A stretch of 64,000 nt of DNA, taken from Antitrichia curtipendula (Eukaryota; Streptophyta; Bryopsida; Hypnales; Leucodontaceae). The position numbers were made by a program, and so were the translations under genes. The stretch spans positions 15,252,001-15,316,000 of the forward strand of contig OX579639.1 of the NCBI GenBank assembly GCA_951230915.1, written 5' to 3'. Below, piece after piece: positions 24,676-35,800 of this stretch. The notes below the pieces were generated by a model. That model was not told the origin of the DNA. It was given only the letters and a program-made list of their open reading frames with translations, and did not search any database. The stretch's first letter is position 1; every line of letters starts with the position of its first letter.

Positions 24676-26714
24676 TATTTAGTTTTTTTACTTTTTGTAG
24701 CTTAGCATATAGTTCAGGCATAGAAGGTAAATCACCCTCATAGAGGACCATGTGTATGTACTTCGCAATTGCCAAACACCTCAAATATATATGAAGTCGG
24801 ATGCATTGTACATTCAAAATCTCATGTGAATATATTAACCTGCTATGTCATTGTTCTTTCTCATTGCATGTTTATGAGTTCTATGAATTGATGATAAAAC
24901 TTTTATAAAAATAGTGAATGCAATAGTTTGGTATAAAAATACATACACTTTATCTTTTCACTATGTCTATGTTTTACAGTTTTAGAAGTTAATGAAGCCC
25001 CCCCAAAATAAAATAAATGATCCAACAAAAAAAAGAATAACATTGAAGTACATTGGGATAGTTTTAATCATGAACACAAAAAAAGGTTCAAAAAAATTAT
25101 AAATTATAAAACGAAAAAAAGAAAAGGAAAGGGAATGATGGAACCCAAAAATAAGATTAATGGCTTTGAGTTGAGGTGGAAGAACTTTAGTAAATTAGAA
25201 AAAAATAAAGTAGGGAAAGGAAAGATTGAACGAATAAAGCTAAACTATGAATTCGAATAAAATAGTCTTCTCACTTAATGAACGAAAACAAAATAGAAAA
25301 TGGAATGTTTGAACAAAAAAAAAAAAATAACTATGAGTTGGGATGGGAGAGTTTTAGGAATGAAGCGAACAAAAAAAGATAATCATCCAAGCCAAAAGGA
25401 ATGGCATAGAGTTGGCATGGGAACTCCTTTGTTCATTAATGAAAAAAAAAATAGGAAAGGAAATCATGGAACAAATCCGAAATGGCTTGGGGTTGGTATG
25501 GAATAATTTTGTGAGAGACATAGACCCACAAAAAATAGTGTGTCAAAGTGATTTCAACTAACACCCCAAAAAATTTACCATTTAGTTCGGATAGATTTGC
25601 GTTACCACAAAAAGTAAATGGAATTTCCTTTAGATGAAAGAGCTTGGCTAATAAAAGCAAAAATGAAATTAATAGGAATGATCATTCAAAAATAAATGGC
25701 CTCGAGTTGGGATGGAACAATTTTGCTAATAGCGGGAAAAAAAAATCATTCCACCTTACACAAGTGGCATTGAATTCAAATAATTTTTTTTGGTAATGAT
25801 GCCCATAAAATAGGGAAGAGAATGAAAACACCAGAAAAATTATGGCAATCACTTGAAATGGAAGTGTGCTTTAAAAATCAATGTCTAAAAGGGGAGATGG
25901 AGTGACCAAAGCTTTAGAAAAGCATACCAATTTATTTTAGGATTTTTAGCGGGGGGAATTATTTTTACGAACTTAAATAATCTAACATTAAAAGTAATAT
26001 GAATGGTGGAGTGCTTTCTTATATGGAAATGATTTGGGTGTCACTATAAAATAATGTAACATCCAAAAAATCTATGGAATAGTGGAGTGATTTGGACATG
26101 GAAGTGGTTTGGGGGTTACAAACTTATAATGAAGCAATTTAACACCCAAAAAAAATATGGAATGGTGGATTGATTAGGATATGGAAATTATTGGGGTGTT
26201 AGAGTGATATGATCTAACATTAAATCTCAATATGGACTGCTAGAGTCACTTAGAACATGGAGTAATGTAGAAGGCTCAGAAATCACTCATCTAAGGGCTG
26301 GTTTGCATTTCTACAGTATTTCTTTACATGGGAATATTTTTAAGCTCATTCTTGAAACCAAGAAAAATTGATGAGGAATGTAGCCCAATCGGGTTCATAT
26401 TTTTTTAAACATTATTGAATTAATTATAAATTTTCAAAGGAGATGTGTCCTAGGTCCCTATTTATATTCTTACGTCCTTCATATTGCAATTCTAAAGAAA
26501 AATGGGGATAGCAAAGACAATGATTGGCTCTTGTGATAAAGAATGTTTTTTTCCTTCCTTCCTTTTTGTCTTTTGAGGTCAATTTGAAAACTGCATCATG
26601 TCCATTCTACAACCACTTATAGGGGCAGTTCTTAATGCCAAAACTCTTTTCGAGCCTTCTACCTTAGGAAATGGAAATATGTCTAAGCACATTAACTTCG
26701 TATATTTAAATCAT
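24676..26714. other. AT-rich spacer with degenerate tandem repeat
   Basis: No gene. From about 25050 to 25870 loose copies of a repeat are visible, each with parts of TGGCATTGAGTTGGGATGG, AATTTTG[C]TAATGAAG, CCCAAAAAA and TAGGAAAGGAAATGAT. A second, different degenerate repeat with GGAATGGTGGA[G/T]TGAT and TAACACCCAAAAAA lies at about 25980-26280. The first repeat recurs in the other internal spacer (29690-31410). The 3' end of the kinase-like gene must lie in the first few hundred bases; I see no distinctive polyadenylation signal. Confidence 0.6.
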
Positions 26715-26968
26715 GTCCGCGCCCACTCTCTGGAGTCCCCGCCCCACTGTCTGGAGTCCCCGCCCCCACTCTCTGGAGTCCCCGCCCCCACTGTCTGGAG
26801 TCCCCGCCCCCACTGTCTGGACTCCCCGCCCCACTGTCTAGAGTCCCCGCCCCACTGTCTGGAGTCCCCGCCCCCACTCGGAGGAGTCCCCGCCCCCACT
26901 CGGAGGAGTCCCCGCCCCCACTCGGAGGAGTCCCCGCCCCAACTCGATGGAGTCCCCGCCCTGGCGTC
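26715..26968 (+). repeat. GC-rich minisatellite 2 (GGAGTCCCCGCCC)
   Basis: About eleven copies of a 21-22-bp unit (core GGAGTCCCCGCCC followed by CCACT[C/G]TCT or CCACTCGGA). This is the same unit length and sequence as array 1 but on the opposite strand. It ends just before the TATA box of the RING-like gene. ORFs on both strands across it are artefacts. Confidence 0.9.
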
Positions 26969-26980
26969 CCCCAGCTGCAA

Positions 26981-26990
26981 CTATATAAGG
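26981..26990 (+). promoter_or_regulatory. TATA box of the RING-like gene
   Basis: CTATATAAGG, followed by CCGTCCCCGCCTCATTTG, closely parallel to the context of the first gene's TATA box. A GAGCTGGTT|GTGAGC string at about 27048-27062 resembles leader sequence before the other two genes (GAGCTCCTTGTGAGT at 32635, TATGTGAGT at 22982), but I found no clear matching acceptor. Confidence 0.55.
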
Positions 26991-27117
26991 CCGTCCCCGC
27001 CTCATTTGTCCCCGCCCTGCATACTCTCAGCCTTCCATCTCTTCATTGAGCTGGTTGTGAGCGTTGTGCGGGGTCTACTTGATTGCCACGTGGAGGATTT
27101 CGCTTTTTTCTACAAAA

Positions 27118-29415
27118 ATGGATACACCACCAAGAATGACCAAGGAAGAACGAGATAGGACCCGACCACGAGCCGGAAACAAACATCGTAAGCGACTACA
27201 TGTTCTACGAAACCCTGACAAGCTTGCATTCAGGGGATGGGAGGGCGTGCTTGAACCATGGACATATGATGACTGCGCCAATTACATTGAGTGGTGCCAC
27301 ATAGACAAGTTGTTCCCGGAAGAGCGACACAACTATCATAGACGCTTCCACAAGGCAAATTTAAAATACTGCCTGGACGAAGAGTTTACAAACCGATGCA
27401 TTGAGGTGTACCAAGTGTTGTATGCTCTCTCAAACGTCATACGCAATGAAGTGCAACTTTTCCTTGCACAAGGGGTCTATGCGGAGGTGAAGTTGAACAA
27501 GAGAGTGGATTGGTCAACTTTGAAGCAAATGGGAGAAAATGTCAATATTCCTACTCCAGCAAATGGATTCATTCCAAGGGGGGTAAAAAGATACCCGGAA
27601 GGTGGTCTAGGGAAAACAAATACGCAGGTTCAAGCACCATGAAGATATGACACTGAAGACTCATCTACGGACGACGACTCAGATGGATCTCGTGTACCAG
27701 TTGTAGTCAGCCATAGAACTCAACTACTACGAGCTAAAAAGAGGAGGGCTTCGCGTCAAACTGCTGAGGTTTTACACGAAAATGTTGTAGAGGAACAGGT
27801 GCCACCTATTGACGAACCAGTGGTAGGAATTGTGGATGTTACAGCTGCTACAAACCGAATCCAAGGTTTGTTGATTGAAGTGAATGAGAAGAATGAGGAA
27901 TTGCATTCTTTGTATAATGATGTTAACAAAATGAAAGAAGACATGCAAGAGAAGGACAATATTATCAATCAACAACAACGTGAGATGGAGGTACTTCGGC
28001 ACGCTCTTGAGGCAGCAACATTGGCCAATCGTGGTCAAGATCCACGAGGGGAAGCGCAAGGGCCTTCAAATAATTCTCAAATTCCATTGGAACCTACAGA
28101 AGTTGGTGCAACAATGGATACTCAGGATGATTCTTTGTCCTTTGGAGAATTACCCGCAAATGGAGGTACAGCAGGGCCAGTGGACCAAAGCATCCAACTG
28201 ACGGACGCGCTTGCAATGAATTTGACATTGAAAAATCAATTGCATGCATTGATGGAGCAGTATTACCAATGGAAGCTGGCATGTGTCTTCAGTGTTGACA
28301 GGACTAGGCAAATGGTGGAGGAATTCAAAAAAATTGACCACAATTACGGCGCACACAATCAAGAGAGGGTTTTTGGTTTGACATCGTGGGCCCTGGTGGA
28401 TGATCATTTCAACATGGATGAAATGGCAACCATTGACATTGCTGGTGGACAAACAACCATCGACTGGTCCAAACATCATTGGGATTTCAAGAATGAAGTT
28501 GGCTCTACCGTGGACCATGAAGGCAATCCATTACTATTGTGGCCAAACCCTTCAACCTTCGTACACGATGGAACTACATGTCCCATTTGCCTTAATCCAT
28601 TTGGCCCGGAAGGTGGAATGCACTTAGGCACGTGTGAACATTTGTACCACCCATTCTGCCTAATTAGCTTGATGATTGTCCGCCGACGTTGTTCACTATA
28701 CAAGGCTCCTTTCCATAAGCGCTTGTATGAGTTGTTTGGATTAGTTCCCTACATGCCACCGCATTGGGAATTCAATGCTGAAAATGCCCCTGATCATTCT
28801 CAGAAGTGGGGAACAGACTTGGTGTGGAGTTGAAAATTGAACATCCATTCGTTGGGCAAACAACAACTTTGTACCGAATGGGGTTGGGAAAAAGATCCGG
28901 CTCAAATTGTGGAGGTGTGCCACCACTTGGTTCCATTGAAGGACAACTTTAGCCAAGGATGACGGAATTTCTTCTTCCAATGCTTCAATGGGCATTGGAA
29001 TGAGGCACAAGAATACTTCCAATTTGGACCTCATCCTCTTGGATGGTTGTGGGGCGTTGATGGAGTTCGCATTATTGACGACCAGGGGATGCGGAGGGGG
29101 GAAGACATTGACATGCCAGACCCTGCTGAACTTGCACAACTATCGGAGTCAGAGTGGCGAGAAACCTTTCGAAATGATGGAATGGACTTCTTGTTGGAAC
29201 AACATAGCCCGGGAACTCTCCAATGTCTTCAAAGTCTCAAGCAATCACAAATATTGAAGGCTCTTTTAGAGGAAGACGGATCAGCGAGGAGAACTCGATC
29301 CGCAGTTCGTAGACTTCGTTTGGGAACAGATGAAGACCTTCCAATTCGCGCCGGGACACATGACAATGAGGCTGGACCAAGTGGCAGTGCAAGTAGTCCA
29401 ATGAACATGGACTAA
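27118..29415 (+). pseudogene. Coiled-coil/RING-H2-like cargo gene, three TGAs
   Basis: One frame of 766 codons from ATG 27118 (MDTPPRMTKEERDRTRP) to TAA 29413-29415, interrupted by TGA at 27640, 28831 and 28960. The first 174 codons are basic with a domain I do not recognise. Residues ~241-305 form a coiled coil (EKNEELHSLYNDVNKMKEDM). Residues 488-528 are RING-H2-like: C488, C491, C506, H508, H511, C514, C525 with standard spacing, but the eighth ligand is Tyr528 (CSLYKAPF where C..C is expected). The C-terminal ~150 residues have no recognised domain. The frame stays open across every stop and composition does not change, so these are one decayed gene. Whether the last TGA-bounded part belonged to the same protein is likely but not proven. 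A RING protein would suggest a ubiquitin-ligase role. Confidence 0.6.
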
Positions 29416-31857
29416 GTATAGTTTTGAATATAGTTTTGAGTGTTTTAGCTAGTGAGCTTAGGTTTTCTTAGAAGACTTATTTTCCTAGCACTATAATATT
29501 ATATAGGCTTATATACTTTCCTACTTTGTATTACACTATGCATATGAAATATATTTGATTTTGTTTTGAATGATTTTGCCCAAAGTGACTTCATTTATTT
29601 TTTGCACGTACTCATTTGAAATTTGAATGGACTTGTGGACTTCATACATATTAAAATTATTTATACCATGAAATGAAATGTCATTGAATTGGAGTACAAT
29701 TCATTCCCAATTTCCACTCAATGAATAGAAGTAGGGAAGGTTGGACGGACCACGAAGGCACGAAGTGGCCCGAACTTGAAATTAGGGGAAAAAACGCTTT
29801 TCAAATGTCATTAATGCCTTGATGGAAATATATATATGCAAAGGAATGATGGAACTCCCCCCCAAAAGGGATTGAAATAGGTAAAAATTCACTTGCAAAA
29901 TAGGCAAAGGAATGATAGAGAAAAGCAAAAAATAGGGAAGTAATTACCTACTTAAAAATGAATGGCATTTAGTTGGGATAGAATAACGTGACAAATGAAG
30001 CCCAAAAAAATTAGAATAGGTTTAGAGAATACAAAATTTAAATGGCCTTTGATTGAGAATTTTAGATGGAGCAATTTTGCTAATGAAGCACAAAAAAAGT
30101 AGGAAGGTAAACTGAATGCCAAAAATTGGCATTGAGTTGGAGAAAAATTAGGAAGAGAATAATAATGCCATTTAGTTTTTATATAACTTGGGATGTAACA
30201 ATTTTGCTAATCAATCTAAAAAAAATTGGAAAAGAAATGAATCCAAAAAATTAGGAAAGGGAAAGAATCCCCCCCAAAAAGGAAAGGGAATGAATCCCAA
30301 GAAACATTTGATAAGGGAATGAATCCCAAGAAACATTTGATAAGGGAATGAATCCCAAAGAAATAGGAAAGGGAATGATATACAAAAAATAAAGGGCATT
30401 GGCCATTGGGATGGCATGGGATAATGTTGCAAATGAAGTTCAAATAAAATTAGGAAGTAAATGATATACCCAAAAAAAAGGCATCTATTTGGGATACAAT
30501 AATCTTGCAAATCACTAACAAAAAATAAGAAGGGCTTAGGTAATACAAAAATTAAATTATTTAAATGGCCTTCGGGCTCATGATGGGATGGAGCCATTTT
30601 GGCATTTTGCTAATGAATTTTACAAAGATTAGGAAGGGAAAGAAATGTAAGTGCATTTTAAATGTTGCTAATAAAAACAAACAAATGTGAAAGAAATATG
30701 AAACAAATATTGTTTCACATTACCTCTTATGTCATATGAAAAATGGGAAGTGAATGGATAGATTTCAATTTCGTACCATAAAGAAAAAAATTTAGGGAAT
30801 CCCTTAGGATGGAATAATTGTGCTAATAAATAAAACAAATAGGAAAGGAAATAAGCAAAAAAAAAATGCTTACCGTTGGATTAAACAATTTTAGGAATTA
30901 ATGAAGAAAAAAAATAGGAAAGGAAGTGAGTTGGATGAATAAATATTGGCATGGAGTTCACATAAAAGAGTTCTATGAATTAATGAAGAAAAAAATGGTG
31001 TCTTTGAGTTGGGGACTTGGGGTGGGAGAACTTCAGGAAATAAGCAAAAACAAAATAGAGATGGAAATGATTCAACAAAAAAAGATGAATTGAAAATTGG
31101 GATGGAAGATTGTTAGGAACAAAATAGAAAAAGGAATGATTCAACTAAACCAAAAAAATTAAATATAATTTGGGATGGGAGAGTCTTACGAATGAAGCAT
31201 CTACAGAAAAAGAAGACAAAATGATCCAACCCAAAAAGAATGCCATACAATTGACAAGTTGGGATGGGAGACCTGTGCTAATTCCTGGAAAAAAATAGGA
31301 AAGGGAATGATGCCCCCCAAAAAAGGACAGTGACTTAGAATGGAAGACTTTTAGGAATGAAGCCCGAAAAATTAGGAAAGGAAATGATGGAATTAAAAAT
31401 TGCAGTTGCATATTGAAGGCCTAGAATTTTAAATAACTCCCCTACTATTTCTTTCATTTCAAATACAATGCAGTTTTATCCTTTTATCTAGTACACTACA
31501 TTTCAAAAATATTGATTAAACATTTACTAAATATTTCCTCAAAGTGTCCTAAACATTTCCTAAATCAAAGAATTTACATTGTTTTTTACAACCTAAATGA
31601 TATGTTTGTTCAAAGTAGTTTGAAGTGTTAGAAGAAGTAAAGAAAAACATTTCTCACCACAACAAAGGAGACATCCTCTTCCATGGATTTTCTTCCAAAT
31701 CTTAGGCCATGGACCTCTTTATTCGGCATCTTGCTTTCATTGTCTTGTCAGAATCCAAAATAAGTTGTTGAGGCTAAATTAATGCTTCCCACTCTCCAAG
31801 GAAAAGGGCGGTTCAAGGATGTCGCATTTCAAAGTCTTGCTTCCTGTGCTGGACGAG
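29416..31857. other. AT-rich spacer with degenerate tandem repeat (second copy)
   Basis: No gene. From about 29690 to 31410 many loose copies of the same unit as in the 25-kb spacer are seen: TTGAGTTGGGATGG, TTTTGCTAATGAAGC, CCAAAAAAA, TAGGAAAGGGAATGAT. Near 30280-30370 a short cleaner stretch repeats AAGGGAATGAATCCCAAGAA. Minus-strand ORFs here (Phe/Ser-rich) are artefacts. Confidence 0.6.
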
Positions 31858-32048
31858 TTAGTCCCCGCCCTGGAGTCCCCGCCCTGCCTTCGAGTCCCCG
31901 CCCTGGAGTCCCCGCCCTGCCTTTGAGTCCCCGCCCTGGAGTCCCCGCCCTGACTTCGAGTCCCCGCCCTGGAGTCCTCGCCCTGCCTTCGAGTCCCCGC
32001 CCTGGAGTCCCCGCCCTGACTTAGAGTCCGCGCCCTGACTTTGAGTCC
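31858..32048 (+). repeat. GC-rich minisatellite 3a (33-bp unit)
   Basis: About five copies of a 33-bp composite unit made of GAGTCCCCGCCCTG plus a second GAGTCCCCGCCCTG with a CCTTC or ACTTC tail. Same core as the other arrays. The spacer between 3a and 3b (32049-32325) holds isolated GTCCGCGCCC cores and otherwise nothing recognisable. Confidence 0.9.
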
Positions 32049-32325
32049 ATTCCATGGAGTCTGAGATTGAGCTGCGCTTTCTCAAGTTCCTCCATTTGTG
32101 TGAATTGTCCGCCCCGGAGTCCGCGCCCTAGCACAATCCATTGAGCAAAAACATTGGGGAGTGAAAGCCATTTTCTTTGCCCACAAATTTGGGGGCGTGA
32201 CGACATTTAATGTTCCCTTTTTTCCATGAAAATGAGGGATACAATCTTCCCAGACCATTAAGGATGGCGAAGGTCAACGTACTTTTCGATGCATCCCCGT
32301 GAGCACACCTGCATTTTTGTACTGG

Positions 32326-32515
32326 AGTCGCGCCTTGGAGTCCGCGCGTTCGAGTCCCCGCCCTGGAGTCCCCGCCCTGTCTTCGAGTCCCCGCCCTGGA
32401 GTCTCCGCCCTGCCTTCGAGTCCCCATCCTGGAGTCCGCGCCCTGCCTTCAAGTCCCCGCCCTGCCTTCGAGTCCCCGCCCTAGAGTCCCCGCCCTGACT
32501 TCAAGTCCGCGCCCT
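32326..32515 (+). repeat. GC-rich minisatellite 3b
   Basis: About eleven cores of the GAGTCC[C/G]CGCCCTG type, arranged as in array 3a but less regular. It lies just upstream of the transposase TATA box. Confidence 0.85.
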
Positions 32516-32557
32516 ATACTTTGGTGACGAAGACGTCCGCGCCCCCTAAACCGCTAA

Positions 32558-32567
32558 GTATATAAAG
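32558..32567 (+). promoter_or_regulatory. TATA box of the hAT transposase gene
   Basis: GTATATAAAG-type box downstream of array 3b and of a GTCCGCGCCCCC core. The leader contains GAGCTCCTTGTGAGTCTACTT, similar to the leader of the RING-like gene. ATG is at 32827, about 260 bases downstream; part of this leader may be an intron. Confidence 0.55.
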
Positions 32568-32826
32568 GAAAGGAAGACCCAGCATTCCCCACACTTGTCA
32601 CCTGGCCTCTATTTCTTGGACTTCAATTCATTTTGAGCTCCTTGTGAGTCTACTTGGGTGGCAGATGGCCCTAGTTTGCTGCTGAGGTGATGTCAAAATC
32701 AGTTCAAGCAGTGGAGTAGCGCTAACTGCTGTTACTGATACTGTGTTTGGTATATCTTGGATCCTTTTAACTTCAATATAAAGGAGGAGGAAGACGGAAG
32801 AAAATATCCTTGGATCGTTGAACGCA

Positions 32827-35800
32827 ATGGCAAGTCAAAGGAAGCAGACCAAAGAATGGGAGCCGTGGCTTCAGTTTACGGAGAATGGGGTTAAAGTGAC
32901 TTGTGTTTTCTGTGCTGGGATCTTCAGTTACAAACGTGAGCGTGCTTTTGCACACTTTGGATATGGCTCCAAATCGGAGAGGTCAATTTGTCGAAGTATG
33001 CCTCGTCCAGTGCGACATAGATTTGCCAATTGTGCAGGATTTGTCCCGCTACAAATCGATGTCGGGGACATGTATGAAGGAGAACCAATTCAAAGTGCGC
33101 CATCTAGAGCAACTCCTCTTGCAAGTTCAAGTGAAGCCACTGAAAATGAGGTGACGGGTGGGATCAATGGTGGAAGAGCGGAAGAAGGGGCAAACGTTTC
33201 AGAAGGAATTGATATTCTACAAACGTCAAATAGTCTTGCTGGATCCAATTCTACGAGATCTGGATCATTACGTCAACAACGCATGGCGGACGCATTCAAC
33301 ATTGCAAAGAGGAAGGAGTTGGATGAGAAGTGGGCAAGTTTTTTCTATGAAGCGAATGTGCCATTTAATGTGGCAAGGCATCCAGCCTTCATTGAAGCGG
33401 TGAGGGCAACCTCAGTGGCGAAGTTTGAATACAGTCCACCTTCTTACCATCAATTTAGGACTAATTTGATTGAACCGAGGAGGTTGCAAATTGAGAAGCA
33501 GATTCAAGAGAAGGTTGGATTTGTTGTCAAGTACTACGGGGGGTCGATATGCACCGATGGTTGGGATGATGTCAATCGGAGACCCCTCATGAATGTGATG
33601 ATGTCATGCCCCACAGGTGATGTATTTTTGGGGTCAATTGATACTACCTCGCAAAAGAAAACCATGCGCTACATATCGGACCAAATGAACGTGTACATTG
33701 AGAAGGTGGGTCCCAAATATGTAACACAAGTGTGCACAGATAATGCAGCAAACATGCTTGGCGCATTGAAGGACATCACTAACACATACCCGCATATTTT
33801 TGCGCAAGGCTGCATGGCACATGCACTAGATCTCATGTTGGAAGACTGGGCCAAAGTCCAAGAATTTTCCGATTTAATTGCCAGGGCAAAAAGATTGTGC
33901 CAATACATTCGAAACCATCATGCGACCATGTCGGTTTTCCGCGAGTTGAGTCCGAATCTGCAACTCGTAGTGCCTAGCGAAACCCGCTTCGCTTGTAATT
34001 TCCTCACGTTGCAGCGATTGATGAAACTCAGAGGAGTCTTGGAGCGGTTGAATAACCATCCACGTGTTCTAAATTTCTTTGATACCCTAAGGAATGAACA
34101 AAATGGACCACAAGCAGCTACCGCTTCACGTAATGTCAAAAGAACCATTGAAGATGTGGCTTTCTGGCAACGGTGTGTGAATTACGTGTACATGACTGAA
34201 GACGTATTGAAGGCTTTGCGTGTGTTTGATGGACGAGAACCAGCCATGGGTCGGGCGTGGCTCGTAATGTACAATTTGCGAGGGCATGTGTTTTATTTAA
34301 GAGAACCACCTTTCAGCTTACGTGATGACATAGCAGTCATTTTGGAAGAATCTTTCAGTGCAAGATGGCACATGGTTTTTGAAGATACACACTACGCAGC
34401 GGCCCTTTTGAATCCATACCTCTTGGATAACATGGCGCTCAGGGAAGATCAAACTGCCCTACGTGCATTGTACAGAGTCATCCGCAACATGATGGGGAAC
34501 CTGGGTGTCAATTTTGATGATGTGATGGCGGAATTAACAGAATTCGAGGAGGGTATTGGACCCTACAGTCCAGCTGAGACACCCAACATCCGTGCGACAC
34601 AAATGCTTCCCCACCAATGGTGGCACAGGGTTGGAGATCGGGCTCTTTCGAAAATTGCCGTGCGTGTTTTATCCCTCACGTGTTCCGCCAGCTCCTGTGA
34701 AAGGAATTGGAGTATGTATTCCTTTGTTCACAATAAGATCCGAAATCGATTGGCCCCTGAAAAGGCAGAGTCCCTGGTATATATTTATACCAATAGCCGT
34801 GTACTTCGCCAACGACCAGGAGCCGATCCAGTTCGTTGGTATGATGCGAATATGTACTCAGAGGATTCTGATCCAGATGCCCTTGGACCGATCCCGGTGA
34901 ATGAACGCAATCGGGAATTTGACGCACTGCAATCAGAGGAAGAAGAAGAGGTTGATGGGGAAGCCAACCGAGGAGCTCAAGAGTATCCGGCAAACCCAGA
35001 TCTTTGGAGGCAAGGAGCCGATCACCTCGAAGAAGCGCGGAACTACTATGGAGATGCTAATGATGGAGAGGAGGAACTCCTTCGTGGTCGTAGGGGACCA
35101 CCACCACCAAATCCTCGTCGTAGTCTTTCACCTCCACTTCCTCAAAATGAAGGGGTTGTAGAAGTCCCAGCTTTGTTGTCTTCTTTGGAGACCAATAATC
35201 CAAATGACGATAACGTTGATGATGGTATTTCCCACAACAACAACGACGATGATGACAACCTCCCTCCAGGAAATGGCGGCGGAAATGGCGGTGGAAATGG
35301 CGGTGGAAATGGAAATGGTGGTGGAAATGGAAATGGTGGTGGAAATGGAAATGGTGGTGGAAATGGAAATGGTGGTGGACATGAAAATGGTGGTGGACAT
35401 GAAAATGGCGAGAGAAACAGGGGGAGGAATGCGAATCCAAATCATGGAGGATCTTCTCACAATCGAGATGGCAATACACGCCCTACGGGAGTGGAACCAG
35501 CAACTCGTAACATTAGAGCTCTAGAAAGACAGCATGATAGAAACGTTAGAAATGCAAGAGTACCACGCCCTTTTGCAAGAAATCAACCGGCTGGTAACAT
35601 GAGAAGGCCTTTTGATCCAGAGCATGTGGACCATGATGATGTTTTTGTTTTTGTAGAACCACCCGAAGACATTGCCCCTGTACCGGCTCCAGTTGCGGGC
35701 CATCCTGCTATTTCTGAACATGGTACACAAGTGCCACATTCCCTAGATCCATCTTCAGAAACAATTTCCAATGCCATCCAAAGACCTTCTCAAGAAAGAT

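Noticed and set aside
23748..28962. TGA read as selenocysteine or a reassigned stop in the cargo genes
   Set aside because: A TAA also interrupts one gene, no SECIS-like structure is apparent, and host genes use standard codons; mutation is the simpler reading.
35057..35524. ORFs antisense or out of frame to the transposase (His/Phe-rich, Met/Glu-rich)
   Set aside because: Shadows of the Gly/Asn codon repeat in the transposase gene.
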